A stretch of DNA of 64,000 nucleotides from Haliclona indistincta (taxonomy: Eukaryota; Porifera; Demospongiae; Haplosclerida; Chalinidae): the NCBI GenBank assembly GCA_964017065.1, contig OZ024790.1, forward strand, positions 8,683,864 to 8,747,863. Direction: 5' to 3'. Numbering within the stretch: position 1 is the stretch's first letter; every line of letters begins with the position of its first letter. Positions 34,244 to 49,100 of the stretch are shown here, piece by piece. The notes under the pieces were generated by a model. It searched no databases, was not told where the DNA came from, and worked only from the letters and a program-made list of their open reading frames with translations. Position numbers and translations under genes: made by a program.

Positions 34244-34407
34244 TTAAAAGCACTGTAGCTGACAACTGTTCGTGATCGTGAACTCGTCAAATGTATATCG
34301 TCGTTTCGCTAAAAACTAAGTTCAAAAGGCACATGCCAGGAGAATTTCACGACTGTTCGTGGGTGTTTTGGTCTCGACACTGCTCGCGTGAAGGCGCTAG
34401 GCGAGTT

Positions 34408-35128
<721 letters not shown>

Positions 35129-36254
35129 AACTAAGATGACGAAACACGATTTTCACCGTTTCCAGGTTCGTCACTTTAGTAACAATTTCGAGCAATCTCC
35201 TTGCTACTGTAAGATGGGGCAACGCCAGAGAGCAGATCTAAGTGTCTTTGGACGTATACAATTCATCACCAGGCGAAATATCAGCGTTTGAACGCTAATA
35301 CATGTATGTAGCCGCCATCTTCTTTTCTCGTTCATCCCTACATAGGGAGTCACTACCGTGCCTCCCTAATATGTAAAATTGTACGAATAGTAAATAATTA
35401 TTATTAATTTTATTATCATGTATACAGACAGTTATGTGTTCCATGATTTTTATTCATTAAAATAATTTATGCCACAGTCATGTTCATGCAGAGAAAATAT
35501 TATTAGCATAGGTTGTTTATTATTCATCATGTTTTAATAGCTTTTTTAATATCTACTTTTCGTAAGAAACTATCACAATGTGGTGATGTTGAGCAGCTAA
35601 ATTATGCAAAGTGCAAAATAATTCAGCAGCAAAAAATCATGCAATCATTATCGAATAATTAAGCGGGCAATGAAATTCACAGATTTACTCTTTAGCAAGG
35701 CAATGATCAACTTATAAGAGAAGGTGATAATAATTCATTGCAGAATGATAAACAGTGTGATTTATAACTATGAGCAAAAGGTTATGGTTAAGATGTCCTT
35801 CCTTTCAGCGCTTTAAATGTTGAATTTTTGCAAGCATGCAAGCGGCTATACCATGCAGTCAAGAGCAACACTATGGATTTGGATCAGGGTGTGTGAGATC
35901 TTAGTACAGTACCAGCCAGAGAGAAAAGACAAGCGAATAGCTGACACGCATTAGTACCACGTCCTCAACTGTCATACGATCTTTTCTCCCTACCTCTTCT
36001 TCAGCAAGCAACAGCAAATCCTGGCTCATACACATGCATAGCTGCTGTAGCTGCAACAAGTACACCCACACGTACACGTCTATGTACACGTGGAGCCTAG
36101 CCACACCCAATAGAGATGACGCGCAAAATTTAAACTAAATTTTTTCGAAGAACGTGACGTTTTATAAACAATGCTTATAAACCGGAACAGAAAGTGCAGC
36201 ATTCTAGCTATAGGGCTGTTCAGCATGACTGCGCTAAGCAAAATGTCGTCGATT
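35129..36254. other. Spacer 5' of Ig receptor copy B
   Basis: 35129-~35470 is unmatched to other copies. From about 35479 (TGTTCATGCAGAG) onward it is homologous to the spacers before C and D and therefore likely contains the shared promoter. Minus-strand ORFs here are conserved only because the units are recent duplicates. Confidence 0.5.
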
Positions 36255-36828
36255 ATGCTAGTCATCATAATGCTCGTGATGATGGTGACAAGTTCTTTAG
36301 GACAAGATTGTACTCCTGGTATGATCACCGCAGGACCAGTAATACCCAACACTGACCTACCAACTCAAGGTTAAACATGCTTGTAGTATAAATAATTCAT
36401 TATTAGTTAATCTTCATTATTAGGAGTGAGATTGTATTTTCAAGAGGCTTCGGAGCCTATACCAGACTACCTGATGCTGCGTGCTAGTCAAATAGAAGCA
36501 AGAAGCCTTAATCAAAGCATGAGTCCTACTCTAGCCTTGTGGTGTCAGAGTGCCAATACTGACAGCAATAATGGCATGTGGCTCCAACCTCCTGGATCAA
36601 CTGCAGTCTATTCAATGGACATTGACTCACCTGATGATCAGCCATACCAGATGGTGACCTGTAATGGTCAGGTGGGGCTGGTGAGAGATACTGGACTAGG
36701 AGGTACTGATCGTATTGGACTAGTGCAGTGTATGATCCGTGATGAGATGAACATCACTCACACACTGACAGCAGGTGTGTATACTGGAGATATATATGAC
36801 AACTATGGTGAGTACACAATACTGTTAC

Positions 36829-37238
36829 TAGTGCTGTAATTGTTAACTATAACTAAAACCTATTTTAGTAAGGGTCAAATCATTATTGTTAACAATAACA
36901 AACTATAACTAATATTACGAGACTGAACTTTTACAACTAATAACTAAAACTAAAATTACACCAGCATGTAGTTATTTTAAAGTGGTTAAAAAGGCAAAAC
37001 CAATCATGTAAGACACAATTGATAGCATCTTTTTCATGTGATTGCTGTAATACAGCATGTTTCAAGACCTTATCACAGCTGAAAGGAAACTCTGTTATTT
37101 CTAAAACACGGCTAATAACACGCTGTTAACAATTCACTATAGCTAAAACTGAATGTGCTCAATTTTCTTGTTAACAAAATTATAACTAAAAAAACAATAA
37201 CAATGTTACTTTAACAATAACTAAACCCTAATTACTTT
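36829..37238. mobile_element. ~410-bp insertion in intron 2 of copy B
   Basis: Intron 2 is 525 bp in B but 114 and 99 bp in C and D. The extra sequence is AT-rich (TAACTATAACTAAAAC units) and flanked by TGTTAC at 36823-36828 and 37239-37244. The empty site is visible in C and D. Confidence 0.65.
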
Positions 37239-40200
37239 TGTTACAATAACAAACATAATGTTGTCAGTTATTATTAGCAGTAATCATTATTAGCAGTAAC
37301 CCAGAATATTACTTAACTATTTTTACATGTAGATGGTCCTAATGTTGATACAAACATGCAGTTTGTCCTTAAATCCTCACGAGACTCTGACCCACCAGTC
37401 TTCACTCTCTCATTCAACTCCTCCAATGGACCACCCACCATGGTGACATGTACAAGAGGCAATACAGCCATAGATACATCACTGTACACTGTTTCTCGAG
37501 AGGTTCTTCAAACACAGTATGTGCAGAATAGTGATGTAGGCTCTGTCAATGCATCAGAGCCAGACATGCCTGATGTGACCAGAGTGACAGTTACTGTGAG
37601 GGAGAGAGAAGCAGGAGAGTATGAGTGCACTGTGACTGTAATGGGTAGAGATGATAACATGCCAACACAACCTGTGACTCTCGGAACACCAAGCTCATCT
37701 ACTGGAATGATCACTGGTAACCAATTACAATTATTGAATTAATAACTGACTTACTGGCAATATATGTAGTTTCAGGCACACCTCCTAATGTTGCTGCTAA
37801 TAGGAGCTCTGATACTGAAGTTACTGTGTCATGGGATGCTCCATCTCCTGTATCAGATGGCTATGAGGTGTTCTACCAGGTGGATGGTGGTGATATACTC
37901 AGTGCAGGGACCACTACTAACACTATGCTCACTATCACTGGTGTAACTGCAATGAATGAAATCTCCATCTTTGTAGTGTCATTTGGTGGTACTAATACAT
38001 TACCCAGTGCTCGCAGTAATGTGGCTGTGTGTTCCACCTGGTGAGTGTTTGCTATGGTTTGCAGGAATTTTGATTTTACAGTGTACATTGTAAACATCCT
38101 GGTTTTATTTGAAATTCACTTTCATTGACATAGTCTTTAAATATTTAAGATGGTGATGTACATGACAAGAGTGTACTGAATATAAAATCTAAATACAAAG
38201 GAATAGTCTAGCACAAGTTATGCATGGTTTACACAAACTTTTTGAAAAGTAATTCAAATTCAATTCTCAACTGCAGTACCCAGTGTCAGTATATCAGTTG
38301 ACAGTATGGGGTCTCCTGATCTAGCTGGGACCACTCGATCCTTAAAATGCTCTGTGGTACCCTCTACCTTACAAGCATCCTTCTTTGTGTGGATGAGGAA
38401 TGGTAGTCCAGTCAACACTAGTGATAGCAGAGTGACTGTGATCAGTACATCAAGTGACTCAACACTCACTATTAGTCCACTACGTACATCTGATGGTGGA
38501 CAGTATCAGTGTATGGGGACTGTGATGATTAATGGAATGTCTACTAATGTCACTGATGAGATTGATCTTAATGTAACCAGTGAGTAAGACACTATATAGC
38601 ATGTCAGCTAGATACTGTCCACTCAACTCATTTCTTTGCAGTCTCCATCATCAGTGTCACAGTGACCATCATACCTAATGATACACTATATGTGGACCTA
38701 TTTAGTGACTTCCAGTGTAATGCAACTATCAGTGAGTATGTGGACACACCCACTACTATCATGTTTCAATGGTTTGCTACTGCTGGAAGTGGTTTCACTA
38801 TCAATGGTGACACTCTACGTATCAATCGGTTCAGTTCATCAGATGACGGCAGGACTATCACCTGCATGGCTACAGTGCTATCATCATCAGGACAACAGTA
38901 TGTACTACACAACAATGCTAGTGAGAGCATAAAACTGACTGTAGAAGGTGAGTACCACAACTGAATAACTAATATCTGATGCATGAATATTAATTATAGC
39001 TCTCAATAATGCTGCCTTCACTCCTTGTGTCAATATTCCTGGTGTTCCTACTTCTGGAGACACCTTTAACATTGTCTGCAGACTGGATGGAGTAATAGAG
39101 AGACTGGCAGTGACTCCAAGTTTAGTATTCTTGGCATATTCCACTGCTCCTGGAGGAGTGTCTGGAGATACGTTGCAATCTGGACCAGTACGAACCAGAT
39201 TACGTATATTCAATCCTGGAATGACTGATGATGTTGGAATGTACACATGTGTTGCTACTGTTATATTATCAAGTCCATTTGTTGGTATCAGCAATGGTTT
39301 ACTACAAATACAAAGTATGATTGTTCCATTGTTTCACTTTGGTTACACACATTGTGTTGTTTTGTGTCAGTCCCTCCTCCCCAGGTCACTCTCACCATCA
39401 CTAGTCCCTCTAACACCACCACACTGTATGAGGGCACTCCTGTCAACCTGACCTGTACTGCTACAATAGACACTACCATTGTCAACACTAACATCACTGT
39501 GTCCAGTATGTGGATTGCACCTAATGGAGAACAGCTGACCAGTAGCAGCTCCAATGATCGTATCACAATAGTGGACATGTTACAGTCAGCACCATACACT
39601 AGTGTACTGATGTTTGACCCAGCAGATGATATGGATACTGGAGACTACCAGTGTAATATAACTGTAGCACAGAATAATAACCAACCACTGATACTACCAT
39701 CATCAAATAATGCAACTTATAACCTTAATATAACAGGTACAGAACAACGTTACTATACGTATGTGCAATTTCCTTTTGTCGCTTTCCTTCAGTTCTTCCT
39801 GATCCAATAGTTAGTGTGACTACCATTGGCTCTACTGAAGCTGGTCAAACCTTCTCTCTTGTATGCACTGTTACTATGGCTTCAGACCTAACACCACGCC
39901 CCAATGTCACTTGGATAAAAGTCACTGGTGATAGTACAGAATTTCCAATAGTTACACAGGAGACCACACCTATTACCACCACTTTCACCTTCCCATTCTC
40001 TCCACTCACATTCAGTCACAGAGGACAGTATCGATGTATGGTAACCCTCAATATATCCACTGTCTATTTCTTTGCTGGTAGTGAAGACTACAATATCTTA
40101 GTCAATTGTGAGTTAAACTTGTCGACGTCCATCAGTGTGACTAGCTACAGTAGCATTATGTAATGACAGTATCTATTGTTCACAGCTGCTCTCTCTTCCT

Positions 40201-43084
40201 CTAGTCCCTCCTCCTACAGTGGTAGTCGAACCTGTCAACCCATCAGTACCCATGGTAGCTGGTACAGCTCGTGACATCACCTGCACCATCACTCTCACTA
40301 ATGTGGATGATATCAATGTGATGGTGAACTTCACCTGGAGTACTCCTATGGGAATGCTTCTATCATCATCTCCAAGGATCACTATCTCTGGTACCACCCA
40401 GTCTGGTAACCAGTCTACCTTCACCTCCACTCTCTCCATCAGTCCACTGGACAGTGTTGTAGACACTACAATGTTTGCTTGTCTTGTCAGTGTCAACTCA
40501 GATCCTACTGACAGCTTCATCATACCTACTGCTGCTAATAGCTCTCTTGATATCACTGTACAATGTGAGTACTAAATGTAAAATATTAATCATAATAATA
40601 TACCATCTTCCTATCAATAGCTCTTCCTCCTCCTACTGTAATGACTACTTCTAGTGATAACATGTCTCCTGGCTCCTCCATCATCCTCACATGTATAGTA
40701 GGAGTAGTAGATAGGTTAACAGTCCAACCAGACATTGTGTGGACCAAGCAAGCTGTTAGTGCTGGTGGTGATACAGCTCTGAACACCATTAGTGTACCAC
40801 CTGTGAGGACTAACAACACTGTCACTCTCACATTCAATCCTACCAATACTTCTGATGCTGGACAGTACACATGTACTGCTACTGTTGATATAAGTGCCAT
40901 CAATGTCACTGTCAATAACAATAGTATGGTGGACATCAGACTACAGAGTGAGTAGTTTACTGCAGTAGCTAATTTTTGAATGCTTCCCTTCCTCTCTCTC
41001 TCTCTCTCTCTCATATTGCAGTCTCATCTTCAACTGTCTCCCTCACACTCTATTCTGCTCTCGGTACTGTCTCAGCCAACAGCAGCACAACACAGACCTA
41101 TCTTGCTGGTAGTACTGTCACCATAACATGTGTTATTGAAATACCACTCACTGTAAACACACTGTTTGATGTGGAAATGATGTGGTCTAAAGATGGCGAT
41201 AAAGACTTTGACACAGCTAATGTTGGTAATGTAAATGCAACAGCCCCTCGTATTGATATCACCACAGCAACTGAGACCTCACCCAACCGATATGAGACTC
41301 GACTAGTGTTTAGTACTCTCAGTAGTAGCATGGATAGTGGTAGCTATGAGTGCAGTATCAGTATCGATAGTAACAACACACTACTGTATGTGGAGGACTC
41401 TGTACTGGTCAAAGAGAGTACTACTGTGAATGTACAAGGTGGGCTGTCATGAGCTAGACATTAATTGTGTGCTATAAATCGTGTTGCTTCCTAGATCCTG
41501 TCATCACCAACTCCACTGTTGCACCTACCATGGTTGCTGTACTAGAAACAACGTGCCTGGACTCAGACCCTTATGATAGCTTCATTCTGGTCTGCAGAGC
41601 TATGAAGCCATCAGTGGTGATCCCTGAGCTAATGATTCAATGGCTACACAATGGTTCAATGCGTGCTGGTAATGTATCAGTCAGTGATAATGGAACATAT
41701 GTAGTGAACACTTTGAATGTTAGCAATGCTCAAGTCAGTGATGCTGGACTGTATCAATGTGTGGCTAGGATTGTGATCCCAGACTCACCAATAGTGACCA
41801 CTTATGTCAGCAGTACAGTGTCTAGTAGAGGTGAGCTGTGGGTTTATAGGACATATTGTAGCTTTGTTGGTACAATACATCTACAAGTGAAAAATTGAGA
41901 AATTTATTCAGCTATTCATGTTTAATTACAACTTTTTCTTTCATGTTTAATTTTTCCTCACAGCAATGTCAGTTCCCAATACTCCTACTGCTGCTGTCAC
42001 TGCTATCAACCCTACCAATGCCACTATCATGATCACTGTCCCTAGTATAGCATACACTAATGAGACCTACCACATACTATACACTTGTCAGGAGAGAAAC
42101 ACAGACCTTGCACGGAGTAACACTGTCAGTGGTACAGAAGATATTATAGCTATCAATTCCACCAACACTATCACACTGAGTGGCCTGGAGGAGGATACCA
42201 CATACAACTACACAGTGATTGCTACTAACTGTATAGGAAACACTTCCACTGCTACTATGAGCTTTAGGACAAGCTTGGTTCTAGGTAAGATTATGAAGCA
42301 TCATGTCACATTTTCCATACAGAATACATTTTCATTTATAGCACTGAATGTCAGTGTATCATTGAACAACATGGACTTGCCTCTCATTGCTGGAGCAACC
42401 AGTTCACTACTGTGCTTAGTGGAGTCTAATACAGGACCAGTGACCATCACTTGGACTAGAAATGGCAGTCCAGTCGACACTAGTAATAGCAGAGTGATAG
42501 TAACTATGACACAGAGTAACTCCACACTCACTATCAATCCACTGCATACATCTGATGGTGGACAGTATCAGTGTATTGGGACTATAGTTAACAATACCAA
42601 TACTATCAGCACTGATGTGATTGATCTTAACATAACCAGTGAGTAGCTACATACTATCATGTATACACTCAAAATTATAATGTTCTCCTGCATGCAGTCT
42701 CCATCATCAGTGTCACAGTGACCATCATACCTAATGATACACTGTATGTGGACACATTTAGTGACTTCCAGTGTAATGTAACTATCAGTGAGTATGTGGA
42801 CACACCCACTACTATCATGTATCAATGGCTGGGACCATCACTACTCACTACTGGAGCTGACTACAATATCACTGGTGACACTCTGCGTATCAATCGGTTC
42901 AATGTGATGCGTGATAATGGCAGGACCATCACCTGCATGGCTACAGTGCTACCATCATCAGGACAACAGTATGTACTACACAACAATGCTAGTGAGAGCA
43001 TACTACTGACTGTAGTAGGTAAGTAAAAATAATATAACTATAGCTAGTCTTGCACTGCCCTTAGAAATAACACAATCAGCTACA

Positions 43085-43156
43085 CCAGGAGTCCATAATC
43101 AACCGCGCCTACTAAAGAGTACTCTTTAGTAGGCGCGGTTGATTATGGACTCCTGG
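43085..43156. mobile_element. 72-bp perfect palindrome with target duplication
   Basis: Two 36-bp arms, starting CCAGGAGTCCATAATCAACC, are perfect reverse complements with no loop. CTACA lies on both sides (43080-43084 and 43157-43161). Copies A, C and D show the uninterrupted site (CAATCAACTACAC or similar). It lies in intron 16 of copy B, 30 bp before exon 17. Confidence 0.9.
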
Positions 43157-46100
43157 CTACACTTGTTCCATCATCTTCTCTACCAGAGAAGACATCAACA
43201 TTATCTCCATCAAGCTGCAGTAGTCCTTCATCAATGTCTACTGGTCTAATAGCAGCTGTAGCAGTGTTTGTGTTGATATCATTAGCATCTCTGATTGGGA
43301 ATGTCATAGTGACTACTCTGTACATTTTGTTACTGAAAAGACGACGACAATCGTTCACACCAAAAAGGTGCATCAGCATTTATACTAGATGAAGCAGTAG
43401 CACATCTGATTCAAACTTTTAATTATAGCGGGTCACCATTACCCACGAAAAGTGAAGAAAAAGATGATGCAATATTATACGATATACCAGGACAGATAAG
43501 GTGAATTAAAATGTACCGATTAGTGTAGAGTCTTGTGCAAAAATTCTCTGCATCGCTATATTCTGCTTGGTTCTATAATGGTGTCCATATCTATCGGTTG
43601 CATTTCAGTAGTTCAACACCTGTGTCAGTGAAACCCATTGATATAGTATATGATCAACCACAACAGACAACACAGTAAGAGAATTTATCATTTGAGTTCT
43701 GTTTGTATTATTTTGTTGCAGAACATGCAGTGATGATATCAAGATGACAGATTGTGCAGCATATGGCACTCACACACTACCCACACAGTCCAGTGCTGTT
43801 GCTGATGATGAATATGAACAAGTCACTACAATGTGATACTGACTGAATTGTTAAAAATAGCCACATGCATGTTCATGCAGAGATAGTATTATTAGCATGG
43901 ATTGTTTATTATTCATCGTGTTATATTAGTTATTTAATACCTATTTTTCGTAAGAAACTATCACAATGTGGTTTATCATATTTAACTTGAAGAACTTAGA
44001 TTGATCACTTAAAACAGTCAGTGCAGAGAGCAAGTGAATTTTATTCAGAGTGCAGATTGATGTTGAGCAGCTAAATATTATGCAAAGTGCAAAATTCAGC
44101 AGCAACAAAATAATCATGCAATCATTATCATTTCAACGAATAATTTTGCAGGCAATAAAATTCAAAGATTTACTTTAGCAAGACAATGATCAACTTATAA
44201 GAGAAGCTGATAATAATTCATTGCAGAATGATGAACAGTGTGACTTAAAACAATGAGCTAAAGGTTATGGTTGAGGTTAAGATGTCCTTCCTTTCAGCGC
44301 TTTAAATCCTGATGTTGAATTTTCGCAAGCATGCAAGCGGCTATACCATGCAGTCAAGAGCAACACTATGGATTTGGATCAGGGTGTGAGAGATCTTAGT
44401 ACAGTACCAGCCAGCTGAGAGAAAAGACAAGCGAATACATGTAGCTGACACGCATTAGTACCACGTCCTCAACTGTCTTACGATCTTTTCTCCCTACCTC
44501 TTCTTCAGCAAGTAACAGCAAATCCTGGCTCATACACATGCATAGCTGCTGTAGCTGCAATCTCGGCTGCAACAAGTACACCCACACGTATTTCGAGTAC
44601 ACGTGGAGCCTAGCCACACCCAATATAGATAACGCGCGAAATTTAAATTTAAACTTAAATTCTTAATTATTCGTGTGGGAGCGAAGAACGTGACGTTTGA
44701 TGCTTATAAACCCTTAACCGGAACAGAAAGCGCAGCATTCTAGCTATAGGACTGTTCAGCAAGACTGTGCTAAGCAAAAGCTCGTCGATTATGCTAGTCA
44801 TCATAATGCTGCTGATGATGGTGACCAGTTCTTTAGGACAAGATTGTACTCCTGGTATGATCACTGCAGGACCAGTAATACCCAACACTGACCTACCAAC
44901 TCAAGGTTAAACCTAGCTTGTTGTCGTATAGATCATAATGTATTATTTTTAGGAGTGAGATTGTATTTCCAAGAGGCCTCGGAGCCTATACCAGACTTCC
45001 TGATGCTGCGTGCTAGTCAAATAGAGGCAAGAAGCTTTACTCCAGGAATGAGTCCTACTCTAGCCTTGTGGTGTCAGAGTGCTAATACTGACAGCAATAA
45101 TGGCATGTGGTTTCAACCTCCTGGATCCACTGCAGTCTCTTCAATGGACATTGACTCACCTGATCATGAGCCATACCAGATAGTGACCTGTAATGGTCAG
45201 GTGGGGCTGGTGAGAGATACTGGACTAGGAGGTACCAATCGAACTGGACTAGTGCAGTGTATGATCCGTGATGAGATGAACATCACTCACACACTGACAG
45301 CAGGTGTGTATACTGGAACATTATATGACAACTATGGTGAGTACACAATACTGTTACAATAACAAGCATATTTATGTTTTTAGCATACATTTGTAATTTT
45401 TATAGGTCAGTTATTATTAGCAGTAGCCTCACTACTATGTATACATGTAGGTGGGCCTGATGTTGATACAAACATGCAGTTTGCCCTCATATCCTCACGT
45501 GATGCTGACCCACCTGTCTTCACTCTCTCATTCAACTCATCCAATGGACCACCCACCATGGTGACATGTACAAGAGACAATATAGCCATAGATGCATCAC
45601 TGTACACTGTTTCTCGAGAAGTTCTTCAATCACAGTATGTGCAGAATGGTGATGTAGACTCTGTCAATGCATCAGAGCCGGACATGCCTGATGTGACCAG
45701 AGTGACAGTGACTGTGAGGGACAGAGAGGCAGGAGAGTATGAGTGCACTGTGACTGTAATGGGTAGAGATGATACCAATCCAACACAAATTGTGACTCTT
45801 GGAACACCAATCTCATCTACTGCAATAATCACTGGTAAGTAACCTGACTCATGAACTTTGCATAATAGTTCTTTTTGTACAGTTTCAGGCACACCTACTA
45901 ATGTTGCTGCTAGTAGGAGCTCTGATACTGAAGTTACTATGACATGGACTGCTCCATCTCCAGTACCAGATGGCTATGAGGTGTTCTATCAGGTGGATGG
46001 TGGTGATATACTCAGTGCAGGGACCACTACTAACACTATGCTCAATATCACTGGTGTAACTACAACGAATGAAATCTCCATCTTTGTAGTGTCATTTGGT

Positions 46101-49100
46101 GGTACTAATACATTACCCAGTGCTCGCAGTAATGTGGCTGTTGTTCCACCTGGTGAGTGTTTGCTATGGTTTGCAGGAATTACGATTTCATAATGTTATT
46201 GTAAACATCCTGGTTTAATTTGAAATAATAATTATATGCACTTTCATTGTACATCATACCCATTGTAAGATGGTGATGTACATGATAAGACTGCATGTAC
46301 TGAATATAAAATATAATCTGACAAAATACACAGAAGAATAGTCTAGCACAAGTTATGCATGTTTACACAAACTGTCTGAAAAGTACTTCAAATTCAATTC
46401 TCTGCAGTACCCAGTGTCAGTATATCAGTTGACAGTATGGGGTCTCCTGTTCTTGCTGGGACCACTCGATCCATGACATGCTCTGTGGTACCCTCTACTG
46501 TACAAGCATCCTTCTTTGTGTGGATGAGGAATGGTAGTTCAGTCAACACTAGTGATAGCAGAGTGACAGTGATCAGTACATCAAGTAACTCAACACTCAC
46601 TATTAGTCCACTACGTACATCTGATGGTGGACAGTATCAGTGTATGGGGACTGTGATGATTAATGGAATGCCTACTAATGTCACTGATGAGTTTGATCTT
46701 AATGTAACCAGTGAGTAAAACACGATATAGCATGTCAGCTAGATACTGTCCACTCAACTCATTTCTTTGCAGTCTCCATCATCAGTGTCACAGTGACCAT
46801 CATACCTAATGATACACTGTATGTGGACACATTTAGTGACTTCCAGTGTAATGTAACTATCAGTGAGTATGTGGACACACCCATTACTATCATGTATCAA
46901 TGGCTGGGACCATCACTACTCACCACTGGAGCTGACTACACTATCACTGGTGACACTCTACGTATCAATCGGTTCAATATGATGCGGGATAATGGCAGGA
47001 CCATCACCTGCATGGCTACAGTGCTACCATCATCAGGACAACAGTATGTACTACACAACAATGCTAGTGAGAGCATACAACTGACTGTAGTAGGTGATCA
47101 TAATATTTATCACTATGTTTAGTGTTTAATGAGAATGATATATACTTGTAGAACTCAGCAACACTGCCTTCACTCCTCGTGTCATTATTCCTGGTGTTCC
47201 TACTGCTGGAGACAACTTCAACATTGTCTGCAGACTAGATGGTGTAATAGAGAGAATAGTAGGAGAAACTGTTGATAATCATTTTAGGAGTCCAATATCT
47301 GGAGGAACAATAGGAGGAACACCAGTAGATCAGGCTGAGGATGGTTCAGCATATATTTTACCACGTATCTTTAATCCTGGCATGACTGAAGATGTTGGAG
47401 CATATAGATGCCGTGTTGTAGTTGATACTCCATCAGGAGACTTGTTTGTTGGTCAGGCTAACATAGAACTTCAAATAAAAAGTAATTAAGAAAACTATTA
47501 TTTTTATATTTCTTATCAGTCCCTCCTCCCCAGATCACTCTCACCATCACTAGTCCCTCTAACACCACCACACTGTATGAGGGCACTCCTGTCAACCTGA
47601 CCTGTACTGCTGCAATAGACACTACCATTGTCAACACTCCTGTCACAGTGTCCAGTATGTGGATTGCACCTAATGGAGAACAGCTGACCAGTAGCAGCTC
47701 CAATGATCGTATCACAATAGTGGACATGTTACAGTCAGCACCATACACTAGTGTACTGATGTTAGATCCAGCAGATGATATGGATACTGGAGACTACCAG
47801 TGTAATGTAACTGTAGTACAGAATAATAACCAACCACTGATACTACCATCATCAAATAATGCAACCTTTAACCTCAATGTCTCAGGTACAGAATATGGTA
47901 TTCTCTATGACTGTGCATACATTATCATTTTGACCCTTTCCTTTAGCTCTTCCTGATCCAATAATTGTTGTCACAACTGTTGGCTCTCCCATAGCAGGTC
48001 AAACCTTCTCTCTCATATGTACTGTTACTATGGCATCAGACCTAACACCACGGCCTAATGTCACTTGGATAAAAGTCAATGATGGTAGTAAAGAATTTCC
48101 AATAGTTACACAGGAGACTACACCTACTACCACCACTTTCACCATCAAATTCTCTCCACTCACATTCAGTGACAGAGGACAGTATCGGTGTATGGTAAAC
48201 CTCAATATATCCACTGTCTATGGCTTTGCTGGTAGTGAAGACTACATTATCAAAGTTAAATGTGAGCGTGACACTGAAAATAATTATCCTTATGTAACAA
48301 TGCTATAATGACTGTGTCGTTGATGTTATTTATATTCTCTCTTCCTCTAGTCCTTCCTCCTACAATGGTAGTCGAACCTGTCAACCCATCAGTACCCATG
48401 GTAGCTGGTACAGCTCGTGACCTCACCTGCACCATCACTCTCACTAATGTGAATGATATCAATGCGATGGTGAACTTCACCTGGGGTACTCCAATGGGAA
48501 TGCTTCTATCATCATCTCCAAGAATCACTAGCATCTCTGGTACCAACCAGTCTGGTAACCAGTCTACCTTCACCTCCACTCTCTCCATCAATCCACTGGA
48601 CAGTGATGTAGACACTACAATGTTTGCTTGTCTTGTCAGTGTCAACTCAGATCCTACTGACAGCTTCATCATACCTACTGCTGCTAATAGCTCTGTTGAT
48701 ATCACAGTACAACGTGAGTACTACATGTAAAATATTAATCATAATAATATACCATCTTCCTATCTATAGCTCTTCCTCCTCCTACTGTAACGACTACTTC
48801 TAGTGGAACCATGTCTTCTGGCTCCTCCATCATCCTCACATGTGTTGTAGGAGTAGTACAAGGATTGATAGTCCAACCAGACATTGTGTGGATCAAGCAA
48901 GCTGTTAGTGCTGGTGGTGATACAGCTCTGAACACCATTAGTGTACCACCTGTGAGGACTAACAACACTGTCACTCTCACATTCAATCCTACCAATACTT
49001 CTGATGCTGGACAGTACACATGTACTGCTACTGTTGATATCAGTGCCATCAATGTCACTGTCAGTAACTACAGTATGGTGGACATCAGACTACAGAGTGA

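Larger units (their letters stand above)
36255..43836 (+). pseudogene. Ig/FN3 transmembrane receptor copy B (frameshift in exon 4)
   Basis: Twenty exons: 36255-36369, 36424-36807, 37333-37716, 37770-38040, 38277-38579, 38642-38947, 39000-39314, 39371-39736, 39793-40107, 40205-40564, 40621-40947, 41022-41438, 41495-41830, 41964-42284, 42342-42638, 42698-43018, 43187-43367, 43429-43500, 43609-43674, 43722-43836. Exon 1 encodes a signal peptide (MLVIIMLVMMVTSSLG); an upstream in-frame ATG at 36171 exists. Exons 4 and 14 are FN3-like; exons 2, 3, 5-13, 15 and 16 are Ig-like (W and D.G.Y.C motifs, many N-glycosylation sites); exon 17 holds the membrane helix; exons 17-20 the tail. Exon 4 has one extra base near 38027-38032 (GGCTGTGTGTTCC against GGCTGTTGTTCC in C and D), making it 271 bp and leading to a stop early in exon 5. 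The lesion could be a sequencing error, in which case the gene is intact. Confidence 0.8.

Noticed and set aside
35901..36352. Minus-strand ORFs conserved before copies B, C and D
   Set aside because: Conservation is explained by recent tandem duplication; lengths differ between copies and one overlaps exon 1 antisense.
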